Notes: generated from the letters alone by a model not told the origin. Positions 8,297 to 18,014 are shown, counted from the first letter of the stretch. The stretch is 64,000 bases of DNA from Jatrophihabitans cynanchi (GCF_027247405.1 NZ_CP097463.1:2480001-2544000), one strand, 5' to 3'. A program made the numbers and translations.

Positions 8297-8398
8297 GTCG
8301 TCCTCTCTCTCGCGGGCCTCGTCGCCCGCACTGGCTTCAGGTGACCGCAGCCACAAGCGGTGGCCGAGCCTAGTCCATCCTGAGGGCAGACTTGCCTG

Positions 8399-8746
8399 GT
8401 GATAACGGTTTCCAGGTATCGATTCGGTCAACTCGTCGACGACGCCCTCGACACCCTGCCGGACGAACTGCTGCGGCTGCTGGACAATGTGGTCATCCAG
8501 ATCGCGGACCGGGACCCGGATGATCCGCACCTTTTGGGTGTCTATCACGGCATCGCCCTCACCGAGCGCACACACGACTACACGTTCGCGCTGCCGGACA
8601 CCATCACCATCTTCCGGGAGGCCATCCTCGCGATCTGCGCGACGCAGGACGAGGTCGCACACGAGGTCGCGGTGACCGTGGTGCACGAGATCGGGCACCA
8701 CTTCGGTATCTCCGAGGCCCGCTTGCACGAGCTCGGCTGGGGCTGA
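8399..8746 (+). CDS. Minimal zincin metallopeptidase family protein
   Basis: A 115-residue cytoplasmic protein of the zincin_1 family (DUF1025). The metal site is HEIGHHFGIS at about residues 96-105, with HExxH giving two zinc ligands. The N-terminal block RFGQLVDDALDTLPDEL is diagnostic of the family, as is the central GVYHGIALTER. The start is the GTG at 8399. The length matches the family. The role of these proteins is unknown. A homologue sits between serS and pheA in mycobacteria, so its position here is conserved apart from the interposed transporter operon. Confidence 0.88.
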   Translation: MITVSRYRFGQLVDDALDTLPDELLRLLDNVVIQIADRDPDDPHLLGVYHGIALTERTHDYTFALPDTITIFREAILAICATQDEVAHEVAVTVVHEIGHHFGISEARLHELGWG

Positions 8747-8799
8747 GACAGCTTCACCCCCGAATCCGCTCGCTACGCTCGTGCCGCTGGAGGTTGCTG

Positions 8800-9030
8800 A
8801 TGGGATCACCTCAGGCTTTGAGCGAAGCCGAACGCCGCGTTCTCGCCGCCTGGGCGGCCGACTGCGCAGAGCGCGTGCGGGGCCTCCGGCCGGTCAGGAT
8901 TCGCAAGGCCGGCTGCCCTGGCTGCCCTCGAACCGGACGCGCGGCGGTGGCGGCTGGTTGCGCATCCGGCCACCGCTGGCGGGCATGCGGTCACCGTAGG
9001 CGCAGCGCGCCTCGTAGGCTGGGCCGGTGA
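8800..9030 (+). pseudogene. Probable remnant of an Imm-5-like 'putative immunity protein' gene
   Basis: The first 26 codons read MGSPQALSEAERRVLAAWAADC followed by AERV, closely resembling the N-terminus of the Imm-5-like putative immunity proteins (the motif AAWAADCAER recalls that family). A good ribosome site TGGAGG lies at 8788-8793. After residue 27 the frame stops resembling the family and turns into Arg/Cys-rich sequence (KAGCPGCPRTGR). Another frame shows Ala-rich text ending GHAVTVGAARL, which could be the shifted remainder. The product would be 76 residues, against well over 100 in intact members. I read it as a frameshifted or deleted gene; expression of the short form cannot be excluded. 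Confidence 0.5.
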
Positions 9031-9088
9031 GCTCACCCCGCAAACCTGCGCCGTACCCAACACTCCGCACGTTCGCGGGGACCCCGAG

Positions 9089-9406
9089 GTGACCGATCGG
9101 CTGCCGATCAAGATGCTGCACGACCGCGTGCTGGTGAAGGAGCCGCGGGACGAGGGCGAGCGGCGCTCGTCCGGGGGCATCCTGATCCCGGCGACCGCTT
9201 CGGTGGCCAAGCGGCTGATCTGGGCCGAGGTGCTCGCGGTCGGCAACCACGTGCGCGCCGTCGAGGTCGGTGACCGCGTCCTGTTCAGCCCGGACGACCA
9301 CCACGAGGTCGAGATCGCCGGCGACCAGTACCTGCTGCTGCGCGAGCGTGACCTGCATGCGGTCGCGGCCGAGCGCAACGACGCGAACACCGGCCTTTAC
9401 CTGTAG
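9089..9406 (+). CDS. GroES-like (Cpn10 family) protein
   Basis: A 105-residue protein with the Cpn10 fold signature: IKMLHDRVLVKEP at the N-terminus, then RSSGGILIPATA (the mobile-loop region), GDRVLFSPDDHHEVEIAG and YLLLRERDLHAV. Unlike a canonical groES it is not followed by groEL, has a shortened roof-loop region and a C-terminal tail ERNDANTGLYL. The start is the GTG at 9089; an ATG eight codons later is possible. A CIRCE element was not seen. It could be a second, specialised co-chaperonin or a stand-alone relative. The main groES would lie elsewhere. Confidence 0.8.
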   Translation: MTDRLPIKMLHDRVLVKEPRDEGERRSSGGILIPATASVAKRLIWAEVLAVGNHVRAVEVGDRVLFSPDDHHEVEIAGDQYLLLRERDLHAVAAERNDANTGLYL

Positions 9407-9485
9407 CCAGCCCGGCGCCGCGCTTCACTGCGCAAAGGAACAGGTCGGACCGGTCAGCAGGCGAGCCCCGTCGAACACGTAGCGC

Positions 9486-10409
9486 TCAGGACGCGCCCGT
9501 CCCGCGGACCCGGTCCAACCAGGCCCGGGAGTCGGTGAAGTCGCCGTCGGTGCGCCCGCCCGGCACCGGGCCCTGGACGCCGTCGCGGCGCGGGTACGAG
9601 CCGAGGTAGCGCACGTCGGCGCACACCCGGCGCAGCGCGGCGATCGCGTCGCCCACCCGCTCGTCGCAGATGTGCCCCTCGCAGTCGATGGAGAAGCAGT
9701 ACTGGCCGATCCGTCCCTTGGTCGGCCGGGACTCGATGCGGGTCAGGTTGACGGCGCGGGAGGCGAACTCGGTCAGGATCTCCAGCAGCGCGCCCGAGTG
9801 GTCCGCGCGCAGGTAGGCGACCAGCGTGGTGCGGTCGTTGCCGGTGCGTGCCGGCGGGGCGGCCGGGCGGGTGAGCAGCACGAACCTGGTGACCGCGCCG
9901 GGGTTGTCGGCGATGTCGCGCGCGAGCGCGGTCAGGCCGAACAGTCCTGCGGCAACCGGCGCGCTGATCGCGGCGTCGAACTCGCCGGCGGCCGTTGCCT
10001 GCGCTCCGCCGGCCGTCGAGCCCACCATCGCCACCTGGGCGCCGGGCAGGTTAGCCTGCAGCCACCGGCGAACCTGCGCCTCGGCGTGCGGGTGCGTGGC
10101 CACGGTGCGGACGTCGGCCAGCGCCGTCCCGTCCCGGGCGAGCAGGTCGAAGCTGACCGGCAGGTACGCCTCGGCCGCGATCACCAGCGGTTCGCCGCCC
10201 GCCAGTTCGTCCAGTGTCGCCGGCACCGCGCCCTCGACCGAGTTCTCCAGCGGCACCAGCGCGCCGTCCGCCGCGCCGGAACGCACCGCGTCGATCGCCG
10301 AGGTGACGGTGGCCATCGGTTGCAGCGTCGCGCCCGCGGCCGCGTCCAGCCCGAGCAGCGCGGCGTGCGCGAAGGTCCCCTCGGGGCCCAGGAAGGCGAG
10401 CGTGCTCAT
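9486..10409 (-). CDS. pheA: Prephenate dehydratase
   Basis: Converts prephenate to phenylpyruvate in phenylalanine synthesis; 307 residues, cytoplasmic. The N-terminus LAFLGPEGTFAH and the catalytic motif TRF (in NPGAVTRFVLL) mark the dehydratase domain (about residues 1-185). A C-terminal ACT domain (about 200-280) contains GALLEILTEFASRAVNLT and ESRP, the Phe-binding feedback element. The ATG at 10409 has the ribosome site GGGAGGAC. Immediately upstream is a large nested inverted repeat (10427-10496). hppD and the aromatic aminotransferase are 2-5 kb away, giving an aromatic amino-acid neighbourhood. Confidence 0.95.
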   Translation of the reverse strand: MSTLAFLGPEGTFAHAALLGLDAAAGATLQPMATVTSAIDAVRSGAADGALVPLENSVEGAVPATLDELAGGEPLVIAAEAYLPVSFDLLARDGTALADVRTVATHPHAEAQVRRWLQANLPGAQVAMVGSTAGGAQATAAGEFDAAISAPVAAGLFGLTALARDIADNPGAVTRFVLLTRPAAPPARTGNDRTTLVAYLRADHSGALLEILTEFASRAVNLTRIESRPTKGRIGQYCFSIDCEGHICDERVGDAIAALRRVCADVRYLGSYPRRDGVQGPVPGGRTDGDFTDSRAWLDRVRGTGAS

Positions 10410-10426
10410 GGCCGCCGTCCTCCCCC

Positions 10427-10496
10427 GTTGAGTGGCGGGTTAGCGGCTGAGTGGCGGGTTACAGGTCGCCACTCAACGCGAAAGCCGCCACTCAAC
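10427..10496. repeat. Nested inverted repeat with four GTTGAGTGGCGG-type copies
   Basis: Two direct copies, GTTGAGTGGCGG (10427-10438) and GCTGAGTGGCGG (10446-10457), are followed by two inverted copies, TCGCCACTCAAC (10466-10477) and CCGCCACTCAAC (10485-10496). Copies 1 and 4 pair perfectly over 12 bp and copies 2 and 3 nearly so, giving one long stem with an internal loop. It fills the gap between the DUF4446 gene and pheA, both on the minus strand. It could be a terminator for the first, a leader structure for pheA, or a REP-like mobile palindrome. Confidence 0.8.
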
Positions 10497-10515
10497 GAGA
10501 ACGGGAGCATGGTGG

Positions 10516-11064
10516 TCAGCCGGCTTTGCGGGCGAGCAGCCCGCCGCGCTGCTTCTGCAGGGCGGACGTGACGGCCTGCGCCTCCTCGGGCGAGAGCTCG
10601 TGCTCGCCCTTGCCCGCGGCGACGCCCTTCGCGTACACCCGGGTATCGCTCTGCCCGGCGAGCGCGCTGATCGTCACCCCGTCGCCGCGCTCGTCCAGCA
10701 GTGCGAGTGAGAAGGACATCCGCCCGGACACGCCGGGGAACGCGTCGTAGCGCACCAGCGCCACGTGCTGCAGCACGCCCGCGACGTCGGCGGCACCGGC
10801 CTGCGCCGCGGCGAGCGCCTCCTCGCGGGCACTGGCCGTGAACTCGCGCAGCTCGGCCAGTTCCTGCAGCGCTGCGGTGGTCAGCTCGGCGTGCCGGCTG
10901 GTGGCCTCGAGCAGTGACTCCTGCCCCTGCTCACCCCGGGTACCCCGCGCGAGCAGCGTCGTCGCCCGGCGCACCTTGGCAAGCGTCCGCAGCGCGCAGT
11001 ACGCCGCGACGAGGGCGACGTAGGCCATGATCAGCGCGAAAACCGCGACGTAGGTGGTGGACAT
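10516..11064 (-). CDS. DUF4446 family membrane-anchored protein
   Basis: A 182-residue protein with an N-terminal membrane helix (residues about 4-25, VAVFALIMAYVALVAAYCAL), then a basic segment and a predicted coiled coil (about 45-90, LLEATSRHAELTTAALQEL). The C-terminal conserved block VALVRYDAFPGVSGRMSFSL with ALLDERGDGVTISAL is the DUF4446 hallmark. The function is unknown. The ATG at 11064 was chosen; a GTG two codons upstream (11070) is also possible. It is probably co-transcribed into pheA, subject to the palindromic element between them. Confidence 0.85.
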   Translation of the reverse strand: MSTTYVAVFALIMAYVALVAAYCALRTLAKVRRATTLLARGTRGEQGQESLLEATSRHAELTTAALQELAELREFTASAREEALAAAQAGAADVAGVLQHVALVRYDAFPGVSGRMSFSLALLDERGDGVTISALAGQSDTRVYAKGVAAGKGEHELSPEEAQAVTSALQKQRGGLLARKAG

Positions 11065-11124
11065 CCTCACCAGGCTAGGGGCGGCGAGCCCGGATGCCCG
11101 GACGACACGGCAGGATGGACGCCC

Positions 11125-11727
11125 GTGACCTTTCTAGCAGCCGCGGCGATCGCGTTCGGCGTGATCGTGCTGGTCGAACTGCCGGACAAGACGCTGGTCG
11201 CGACGCTGGTGCTGTCGACGCGGTACCGCCCGCGTCCGGTTCTCGTGGGGGTTGCCGCGGCCTTCGCCGTGCAGTGCGCGATCGCGGCCACGGCCGGCAG
11301 CGTGATCACCCTGCTGCCGCGCCGGGCGGTCGAGGCCGTGGTGGCGGCACTGTTCGCGATCGGGGCGGTGCTGCTGATCCGCGAGTCGCTGGAGCCGGAC
11401 GACGACGACGTCGAGTTGGCCGAACACCGCGAGTCGCGGCCGTTCTGGCGAATCGTGTTGACCTGTTTCGGCGTGCTGTTCGCGGCCGAGTGGGGCGACG
11501 CCAGCCAGATCGCGACGGCCGGGCTGGTGGCGCGCAAGGACGGCCTGCAGCATGCGGTGGCGACCGGGGTGGGCGCGTTCGCCGCGCTGGTCGCGGTGGC
11601 CGCGCTGGCGACCGTCATCGGCAAGGTGCTGGTGCGCCGGCTTCGGCTGCACCTGGTGCATCGGGTGGCCGGCGTGCTGTTCGCCGGGTTCGCCCTCATC
11701 GCGCTGGTGGCGGCGATCCGCGGCTGA
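11125..11727 (+). CDS. TMEM165/Gdt1 family (UPF0016) membrane cation exporter
   Basis: A 200-residue integral membrane protein with about six helices. The two family signatures of the E-x-G-D-(K/R)-(T/S) type appear as ELPDKT (about residues 18-23) and EWGDAS (about 125-130). They are arranged as an internal duplication around an acidic loop (EPDDDDVELAEH). Characterised relatives export Mn2+ or exchange Ca2+/Mn2+ for protons. The first motif has Pro in place of Gly. The start is the GTG at 11125. It is divergent from the DUF4446 gene. Substrate assignment here is inference from family. Confidence 0.85.
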   Translation: MTFLAAAAIAFGVIVLVELPDKTLVATLVLSTRYRPRPVLVGVAAAFAVQCAIAATAGSVITLLPRRAVEAVVAALFAIGAVLLIRESLEPDDDDVELAEHRESRPFWRIVLTCFGVLFAAEWGDASQIATAGLVARKDGLQHAVATGVGAFAALVAVAALATVIGKVLVRRLRLHLVHRVAGVLFAGFALIALVAAIRG

Positions 11728-11746
11728 CCGCCACGCCACGGGTTAG

Positions 11747-13045
<1,299 letters not shown>

Positions 13046-13103
13046 TCTCGGCGCGGCAGCTAGCGCCCATCGCTCCGTGGCGGGCTACTGGGATGCTGTA
13101 CGT

Positions 13104-14795
13104 GTGACTAGCTTCGCCGGACTGGACCTGCGCCCGGAACTGCAGCAGGCGCTCGACTCGCTGGGGTACGAGGAGCCGACGCCGATCCAGCGTGAGGCGA
13201 TCCCGCAGTTGCTGGCCGGCCACGACCTCATCGGCCAGGCCGCGACCGGCACCGGCAAGACCGCCGCCTTCGCGCTGCCGATCCTGAACGTGCACACCCC
13301 CGGCGGGCGGGATCCGTACGCGCTGATCCTGGTGCCGACCCGCGAGCTGGCGATCCAGGTGTCTGAGGCGATCCACCGGTACGGCCGCGACCTGGGTGCC
13401 CGGGTGCTGCCCGTCTACGGCGGCCAGCCGATCACCCGGCAGATCCGCGCGCTCGAGTCCGGGATCGACGTCGTCGTCGCCACCCCCGGCCGCGCCATCG
13501 ACCACCTGGCCCGCAAGACGCTGCGCACCGACAACCTGCGCATCGTGGTGCTGGACGAGGCCGACGAGATGCTGGACATGGGCTTCGCCGAGGACATCGA
13601 GGCGATTCTGCAAGAGATCCCGGCACAGCGGCAGACCGTGCTGTTCTCCGCGACCCTGCCGGCGCGCATCAACGGGCTGGTCAAGCGCTACCTCACCGAC
13701 CCGGTCAAGGTGAAGATCCACCGCGAGGAGAAGGGCGGCGCAGCCAAGCGGGTGCGCCAGGTGGCCTACCTCGCCCCCCGCGCGCACAAGCCGTCCGCCC
13801 TCGGCCGGCTGCTGGACATCGAGCAACCCGCCGCCGCGATCGTCTTCTGCCGCACCCGCGAGGAGGTCGACTCGCTCAGCCAGAGCATGACGGCGCGCGG
13901 CTACCGGGCTGAGGCGCTGCACGGCGGCATGACCCAGGACCACCGCGACCGGGTGATGCAGCGGGTGCGCAGCGGCGCGGCCGAACTGCTCGTCGCCACC
14001 GACGTCGCCGCCCGCGGGCTGGACATCGACCACCTCACCCACGTCGTCAACTACGACGTGCCGTCGGCACCGGACGCGTACGTGCACCGCATCGGACGGG
14101 TCGGGCGCGCCGGGCGCGAAGGCGTGGCCATCACGCTCGTCGAGCCGCGCCAGCACCGGCTGCTCAAGACGATCGAGAAGGCCACCAAGCAGGCCATCGC
14201 GGTCGAGAAGCTGCCCACCGTGGCCGATCTGCGGGCGCGCCGGCTGGAGCTGACCCGCGCCGCGCTGCACGAGGCGCTGGAAGAGGACGACGTCGAGCAG
14301 TTCCGCGTGGTCGTCGACACGCTCACCGACGAGTTCGACCTGATGCAGGTCGCGCTGGCGGCGGTCAAGCTCGCGCACGAGGCCAGCGGGCCGGTCGACG
14401 CGGACGACGAGATCCCCGACGTCACGGTCCCGCGCGACGGGGACCGCCCGGCCGAGCGAGGTCGCGACGGGGGCAAGGGCAGCCACGCCGCGAAGGGGTC
14501 GCCCCGTGCGGTGTCGGGCGGTGAGTCCACCCGCATCTTCGTCAGCCTCGGGCACGCCGCCAAGATCCGTCCCCAGGACCTCGTCGGCGCGATCGCGAAC
14601 GAGACCAGCCTGTCCGGCCGGCAGATCGGCGCCATCGAGATCACCCACAAGTTCTCCATCGTCGAGATCCCCGAGCAGTCCGTCGACGAAGTCGTCGCGG
14701 CACTGCAGGCGACCTTGATCAAGGGTCGCAAGGCGAAGGTGGAGCGGTACAAGCCGCGTACCGAACGACCAGAACGATCAGGAGCGAACAGGTGA
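13104..14795 (+). CDS. deaD: DEAD-box RNA helicase (DeaD/CsdA type) with DbpA-like RNA-binding domain
   Basis: ATP-dependent RNA helicase, 563 residues from a GTG at 13104. Motifs in order: PTPIQ (Q motif), ATGTGKT, PTREL, TPGR, DEAD, SAT, ARGLD and HRIGRVGRAG. After a charged low-complexity linker (about residues 440-480) a C-terminal DbpA-type RNA-binding domain begins at TRIFVSLGHAAKIRPQDLVG. Likely roles are ribosome assembly and mRNA unwinding at low temperature. The downstream aminotransferase start (GTG at 14792) overlaps its stop by four bases, so the two are translationally coupled even though their functions look unrelated. Confidence 0.93.
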   Translation: MTSFAGLDLRPELQQALDSLGYEEPTPIQREAIPQLLAGHDLIGQAATGTGKTAAFALPILNVHTPGGRDPYALILVPTRELAIQVSEAIHRYGRDLGARVLPVYGGQPITRQIRALESGIDVVVATPGRAIDHLARKTLRTDNLRIVVLDEADEMLDMGFAEDIEAILQEIPAQRQTVLFSATLPARINGLVKRYLTDPVKVKIHREEKGGAAKRVRQVAYLAPRAHKPSALGRLLDIEQPAAAIVFCRTREEVDSLSQSMTARGYRAEALHGGMTQDHRDRVMQRVRSGAAELLVATDVAARGLDIDHLTHVVNYDVPSAPDAYVHRIGRVGRAGREGVAITLVEPRQHRLLKTIEKATKQAIAVEKLPTVADLRARRLELTRAALHEALEEDDVEQFRVVVDTLTDEFDLMQVALAAVKLAHEASGPVDADDEIPDVTVPRDGDRPAERGRDGGKGSHAAKGSPRAVSGGESTRIFVSLGHAAKIRPQDLVGAIANETSLSGRQIGAIEITHKFSIVEIPEQSVDEVVAALQATLIKGRKAKVERYKPRTERPERSGANR

Positions 14796-15859
14796 GCGTG
14801 CAGCTGCGACCCGTCCTCGGCACCCTGCCGCCGTACGTCCCCGGACGGACCGTGCCGGGTGCGATCAAGCTGGCCAGCAACGAGACGCCGTACCCGCTGC
14901 TGCCGCACGTGGTCGAGCGCATCGCCGCGGCCGCCGCCGCCGCGAACCGCTACCCGGACAACGGCTCGGCCGAGCTGACCGCCGCGCTGGCCGCGAAGTT
15001 CGGTGTCGCCGCGGAGCGGGTCGCGGTGGGCTGCGGCTCGGTGTCGCTGTGCACCCAGCTCGTGCAGGCCGTCGCCGATGCCGACGACGAGGTGATCTAC
15101 GGCTGGCGCTCGTTCGAGGCGTACCCGATCATCACCGCGGTCAGCGGCGCGTCGTCGGTGCAGGTGCCGCTGCGGGCGCACGTCCACGACCTGGACGCGA
15201 TGGCCGAGGCGATCACCGGCAAGACCCGGCTGGTGTTCGTCTGCAACCCGAACAACCCCACCGCGACCGCGGTGCGCCGCGACGAGCTGGTCGCGTTCCT
15301 GGGCCGGGTGCCGGCGAACGTGGTCGTCGCGCTGGACGAGGCGTACCGCGAGTTCGTCACCGACCCGCAGGTGCCGGACGGCACCACGCTGCTCGACGAG
15401 CACCCGAACGTGGTGGTGCTGCGCACCTTCTCCAAGGCGTACGGGCTGGCCGGGCTGCGGGTCGGCTACGCCGTCGCGGCCGACCCGGCGATCGCGGGCG
15501 CGCTGCGGCAGACCCAGGTGCCGTTCGCGGTGACGACGGTCGCGCAGCAGGCCGCGCTGGCCTGCCTCGAGCCCGAGGCCGAGGCGCAGCTGATGAAGCG
15601 CGTGGACGAGATCGTCCACGAGCGCGACCGGGTGCACCGCGAGCTGATCGCGATGGGGTACGACGTGCCGCCGACCCAGGCGAACTTCGTCTGGTTCCCG
15701 CTCGGTGACGCCACCACCGACTGGGCCGCGCACTGCGAACAGCGGCAGGTGATCGTCCGCGCGTTCGCGGGCGCCGGCGTCCGGGTGACGATCAGCAATG
15801 CCGAGGAGAACGACCGTTTCCTCGCCGCCGCGCGCGAGCTCGCCCCGACGCCACACTGA
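14792..15859 (+). CDS. pat: Aromatic amino-acid aminotransferase (Pat/HisC family)
   Basis: PLP-dependent class I/II aminotransferase, 355 residues. IKLASNETPYP, the motif AVGCGSVSLCTQLVQ, CNPNNPT and the PLP lysine in TFSKAYGLAGLR are all present. The text resembles mycobacterial Pat (phenylalanine aminotransferase) more than true histidinol-phosphate HisC, though automated annotation would likely say hisC. Nearby pheA and hppD favour an aromatic role: phenylpyruvate or hydroxyphenylpyruvate transamination. The GTG start overlaps the helicase stop (GTGA). No other his genes are near. The substrate preference remains inference. Confidence 0.87.
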   Translation: MSVQLRPVLGTLPPYVPGRTVPGAIKLASNETPYPLLPHVVERIAAAAAAANRYPDNGSAELTAALAAKFGVAAERVAVGCGSVSLCTQLVQAVADADDEVIYGWRSFEAYPIITAVSGASSVQVPLRAHVHDLDAMAEAITGKTRLVFVCNPNNPTATAVRRDELVAFLGRVPANVVVALDEAYREFVTDPQVPDGTTLLDEHPNVVVLRTFSKAYGLAGLRVGYAVAADPAIAGALRQTQVPFAVTTVAQQAALACLEPEAEAQLMKRVDEIVHERDRVHRELIAMGYDVPPTQANFVWFPLGDATTDWAAHCEQRQVIVRAFAGAGVRVTISNAEENDRFLAAARELAPTPH

Positions 15860-15905
15860 CCCGATTCGTAGGGTGAGGCGCTGATCGGCTGGTAGGAATG
15901 CGCGC

Positions 15906-18014
15906 ATGAGCATTCGCGTTCGGCTCCTGCTCGCGAGCGCGCTGATGCTCTTCCTCGAGCTGGCGCTCATCCGGTGGCTGGGCGCGAACATCGTCCACCT
16001 GTCGTACTTCTCCAACTTCGTGCTGATGGGCTCGTTCCTGGGGATCGGCCTCGGGTTCCTCCGCGCCGCGGGGCGCGACCGCGGTCCCCGGCCGATGCCG
16101 CTGCACGCCCTGGTCGTCCTGCTCGGGCTGGTCGCGTTCGTCAGCGCCTACCCGGTCACGGTCGACAAGACGAGCAACAAGCTGATCTTCTTCACCACCG
16201 GCACGACGACCGGACCGCCGATCTGGATGACGCTGCCCGCCGTCTTCCTGGCCGTCGCGGGCGTTCTCTCCGGCCCGGGTGAGATCGTCGGCTCGTGCTT
16301 CGGCCGCCTGGAGCGGCTCGAGGCCTACCGGCTCGACCTGCTCGGCAGCCTGCTGGGCATCCTCGCCTTCACCGGACTGTCCTTCCTCGGCGCACCGCCG
16401 CTGGTGTGGTTCACGATCGTCGGCGTGCTGTTCATCGCGCTGCTCGGGCGGCCGGCGACGTCGGTGAGCGTGACGCTGCTGCTCGCGCTGCTGGTGATGT
16501 TCGTGTACCCGCTGCGCCACGACACCGGTGACTTCTGGTCGCCCTACTACAAGGTCTCGACCGCGCTCGTGGTCGACCAGGGCCAGCGGACGTGGAGCGT
16601 CGACGTCAACGGCATCCCGCACCAGCGGCTGACCTCTGCGGCGCTGCGCTCGTCGGAGGAGCCGTGGTACCTGCAGACCTACCGGCAGATCCCGCACCGG
16701 CCGGGCAACGTCCTGATCGTCGGCGCCGGGACCGGGACCGACGTGGCGATCGCCCTCGCCCAAGGCGCCACGCACATCGACGCCGTGGAGATCGACCCGA
16801 CGCTGCTGCGGTTCGGCCGCCAGCACAATCCCGATCACGCGTACCAGGACCCACGCGTGCGCACCCACGTCGACGACGGTCGCGCGTTCCTGGAGAGCAC
16901 CGGCACGAAGTTCGACCTGATCATCTTCGCCCTCCCGGACTCGTTGACCCTCGTGTCCGGCGCCAGCTCGTTGCGCCTGGAGAGTTACCTGTTCACCAGG
17001 CAGGCCGTTCAGGCGGTCCGCTCGCACCTCGCGCCCGGCGGCGCGTTCTCGATGTACAACTTCTACCGAGAGCAGTGGCTGGTCGACCGGCTGGCCGGCA
17101 CGCTCGAGGACGTCTTCGGTCACGCGCCGTGCGTGTACGAGGACCGCGCCGCTACCGCACTGGCGGTGATGACGGCCGGGTTGACGCCCGAGGACCAGAC
17201 GTGCGCCAGGCCCTGGGCGCGCACGGCCGCGACGCCCCCGCCGGCCACCGACGACCAACCGTTCCTGTACCTGCGCGAGAGCACGATCCCGTCCCTGTAT
17301 CGGACGGCACTGGTCCTGATCGTGCTCGGCAGCATCCTGGCGATCGGATTCGTCCTGGCCCTGAACGCGGCGGGCGGTGGCGCCGGGGGCGCCCGCCGGC
17401 TGCGCGAGCAGGCGCGGGGCCTGTGGTCCTATCGCGACCTGTTCCTGCTCGGCGCGGCGTTCCTGCTGATCGAGACCAAGAGCGTGACCGGGTTCGCCCT
17501 GCTGTTCGGCACGACCTGGGTCGTCAACTCCCTCGTGTTCGGCGGCGTCCTGCTCGCGGTCCTCGCCGCGGTCGAGGTGACCAGCCGGACCAGGACCCCA
17601 CCCCTGATCGCGATGTACGCGCTGCTCCTGGGTGGGCTGGCCCTGAGCTGGCTGGTTCCGGCGAGCTGGCTGCTCTCGCTCGGCGTGCTGCCCAGGGCGG
17701 TGGCGGCGATCGCGGTCAGCTTCCTGCCGATCTTCGCGGCCAACATCATCTTCGCCAAGCGCTTCTCGGCAACCGCCGATGCGCCGCTCGCGTTCGGCAC
17801 CAATCTGCTGGGTGCGATCGTGGGCGGCTGCCTGGAGTACTTCTCGCTGGTGTTCGGCTATCGGGCGCTGCTGATCCTGGCGGCCGCGCTGTACGTCGGC
17901 GCCTACCTGGTCATGCCGCGAGCGGCGGTCGCCGGCCGGTCACTCGGCGGCCGGCTGCGGCGGCGCGGGGTGCCTGGTGCGGCGGTAGCCGTAGACACCG
18001 CCGGCGCCGAGTAG
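15906..18014 (+). CDS. Membrane-embedded spermidine/spermine-synthase-like protein
   Basis: A 702-residue protein that flanks a soluble methyltransferase-fold domain with membrane helices: about 6-7 before residue 215 and about 6-8 after residue 455. The soluble domain (about 225-445) has the nucleotide-binding GAGTGTDVAIALAQGA, the acidic end VEIDPTLLR and DDGRAFLES, then FDLIIFALPDS, as in spermidine synthases. The usual catalytic Asp region appears as LPDS. No speE partner (adometDC) is adjacent, so polyamine synthesis is doubtful and the substrate is unknown. The last 75 bases overlap, antisense, the end of the DUF4349 gene. Confidence 0.8.
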   Translation: MSIRVRLLLASALMLFLELALIRWLGANIVHLSYFSNFVLMGSFLGIGLGFLRAAGRDRGPRPMPLHALVVLLGLVAFVSAYPVTVDKTSNKLIFFTTGTTTGPPIWMTLPAVFLAVAGVLSGPGEIVGSCFGRLERLEAYRLDLLGSLLGILAFTGLSFLGAPPLVWFTIVGVLFIALLGRPATSVSVTLLLALLVMFVYPLRHDTGDFWSPYYKVSTALVVDQGQRTWSVDVNGIPHQRLTSAALRSSEEPWYLQTYRQIPHRPGNVLIVGAGTGTDVAIALAQGATHIDAVEIDPTLLRFGRQHNPDHAYQDPRVRTHVDDGRAFLESTGTKFDLIIFALPDSLTLVSGASSLRLESYLFTRQAVQAVRSHLAPGGAFSMYNFYREQWLVDRLAGTLEDVFGHAPCVYEDRAATALAVMTAGLTPEDQTCARPWARTAATPPPATDDQPFLYLRESTIPSLYRTALVLIVLGSILAIGFVLALNAAGGGAGGARRLREQARGLWSYRDLFLLGAAFLLIETKSVTGFALLFGTTWVVNSLVFGGVLLAVLAAVEVTSRTRTPPLIAMYALLLGGLALSWLVPASWLLSLGVLPRAVAAIAVSFLPIFAANIIFAKRFSATADAPLAFGTNLLGAIVGGCLEYFSLVFGYRALLILAAALYVGAYLVMPRAAVAGRSLGGRLRRRGVPGAAVAVDTAGAE

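Noticed and set aside
8806-9390. Minus-strand frame opposite the GroES-like gene
   Set aside because: Ser/Arg-rich shadow of the GroES-like frame. The plus-strand reading has the Cpn10 signature.
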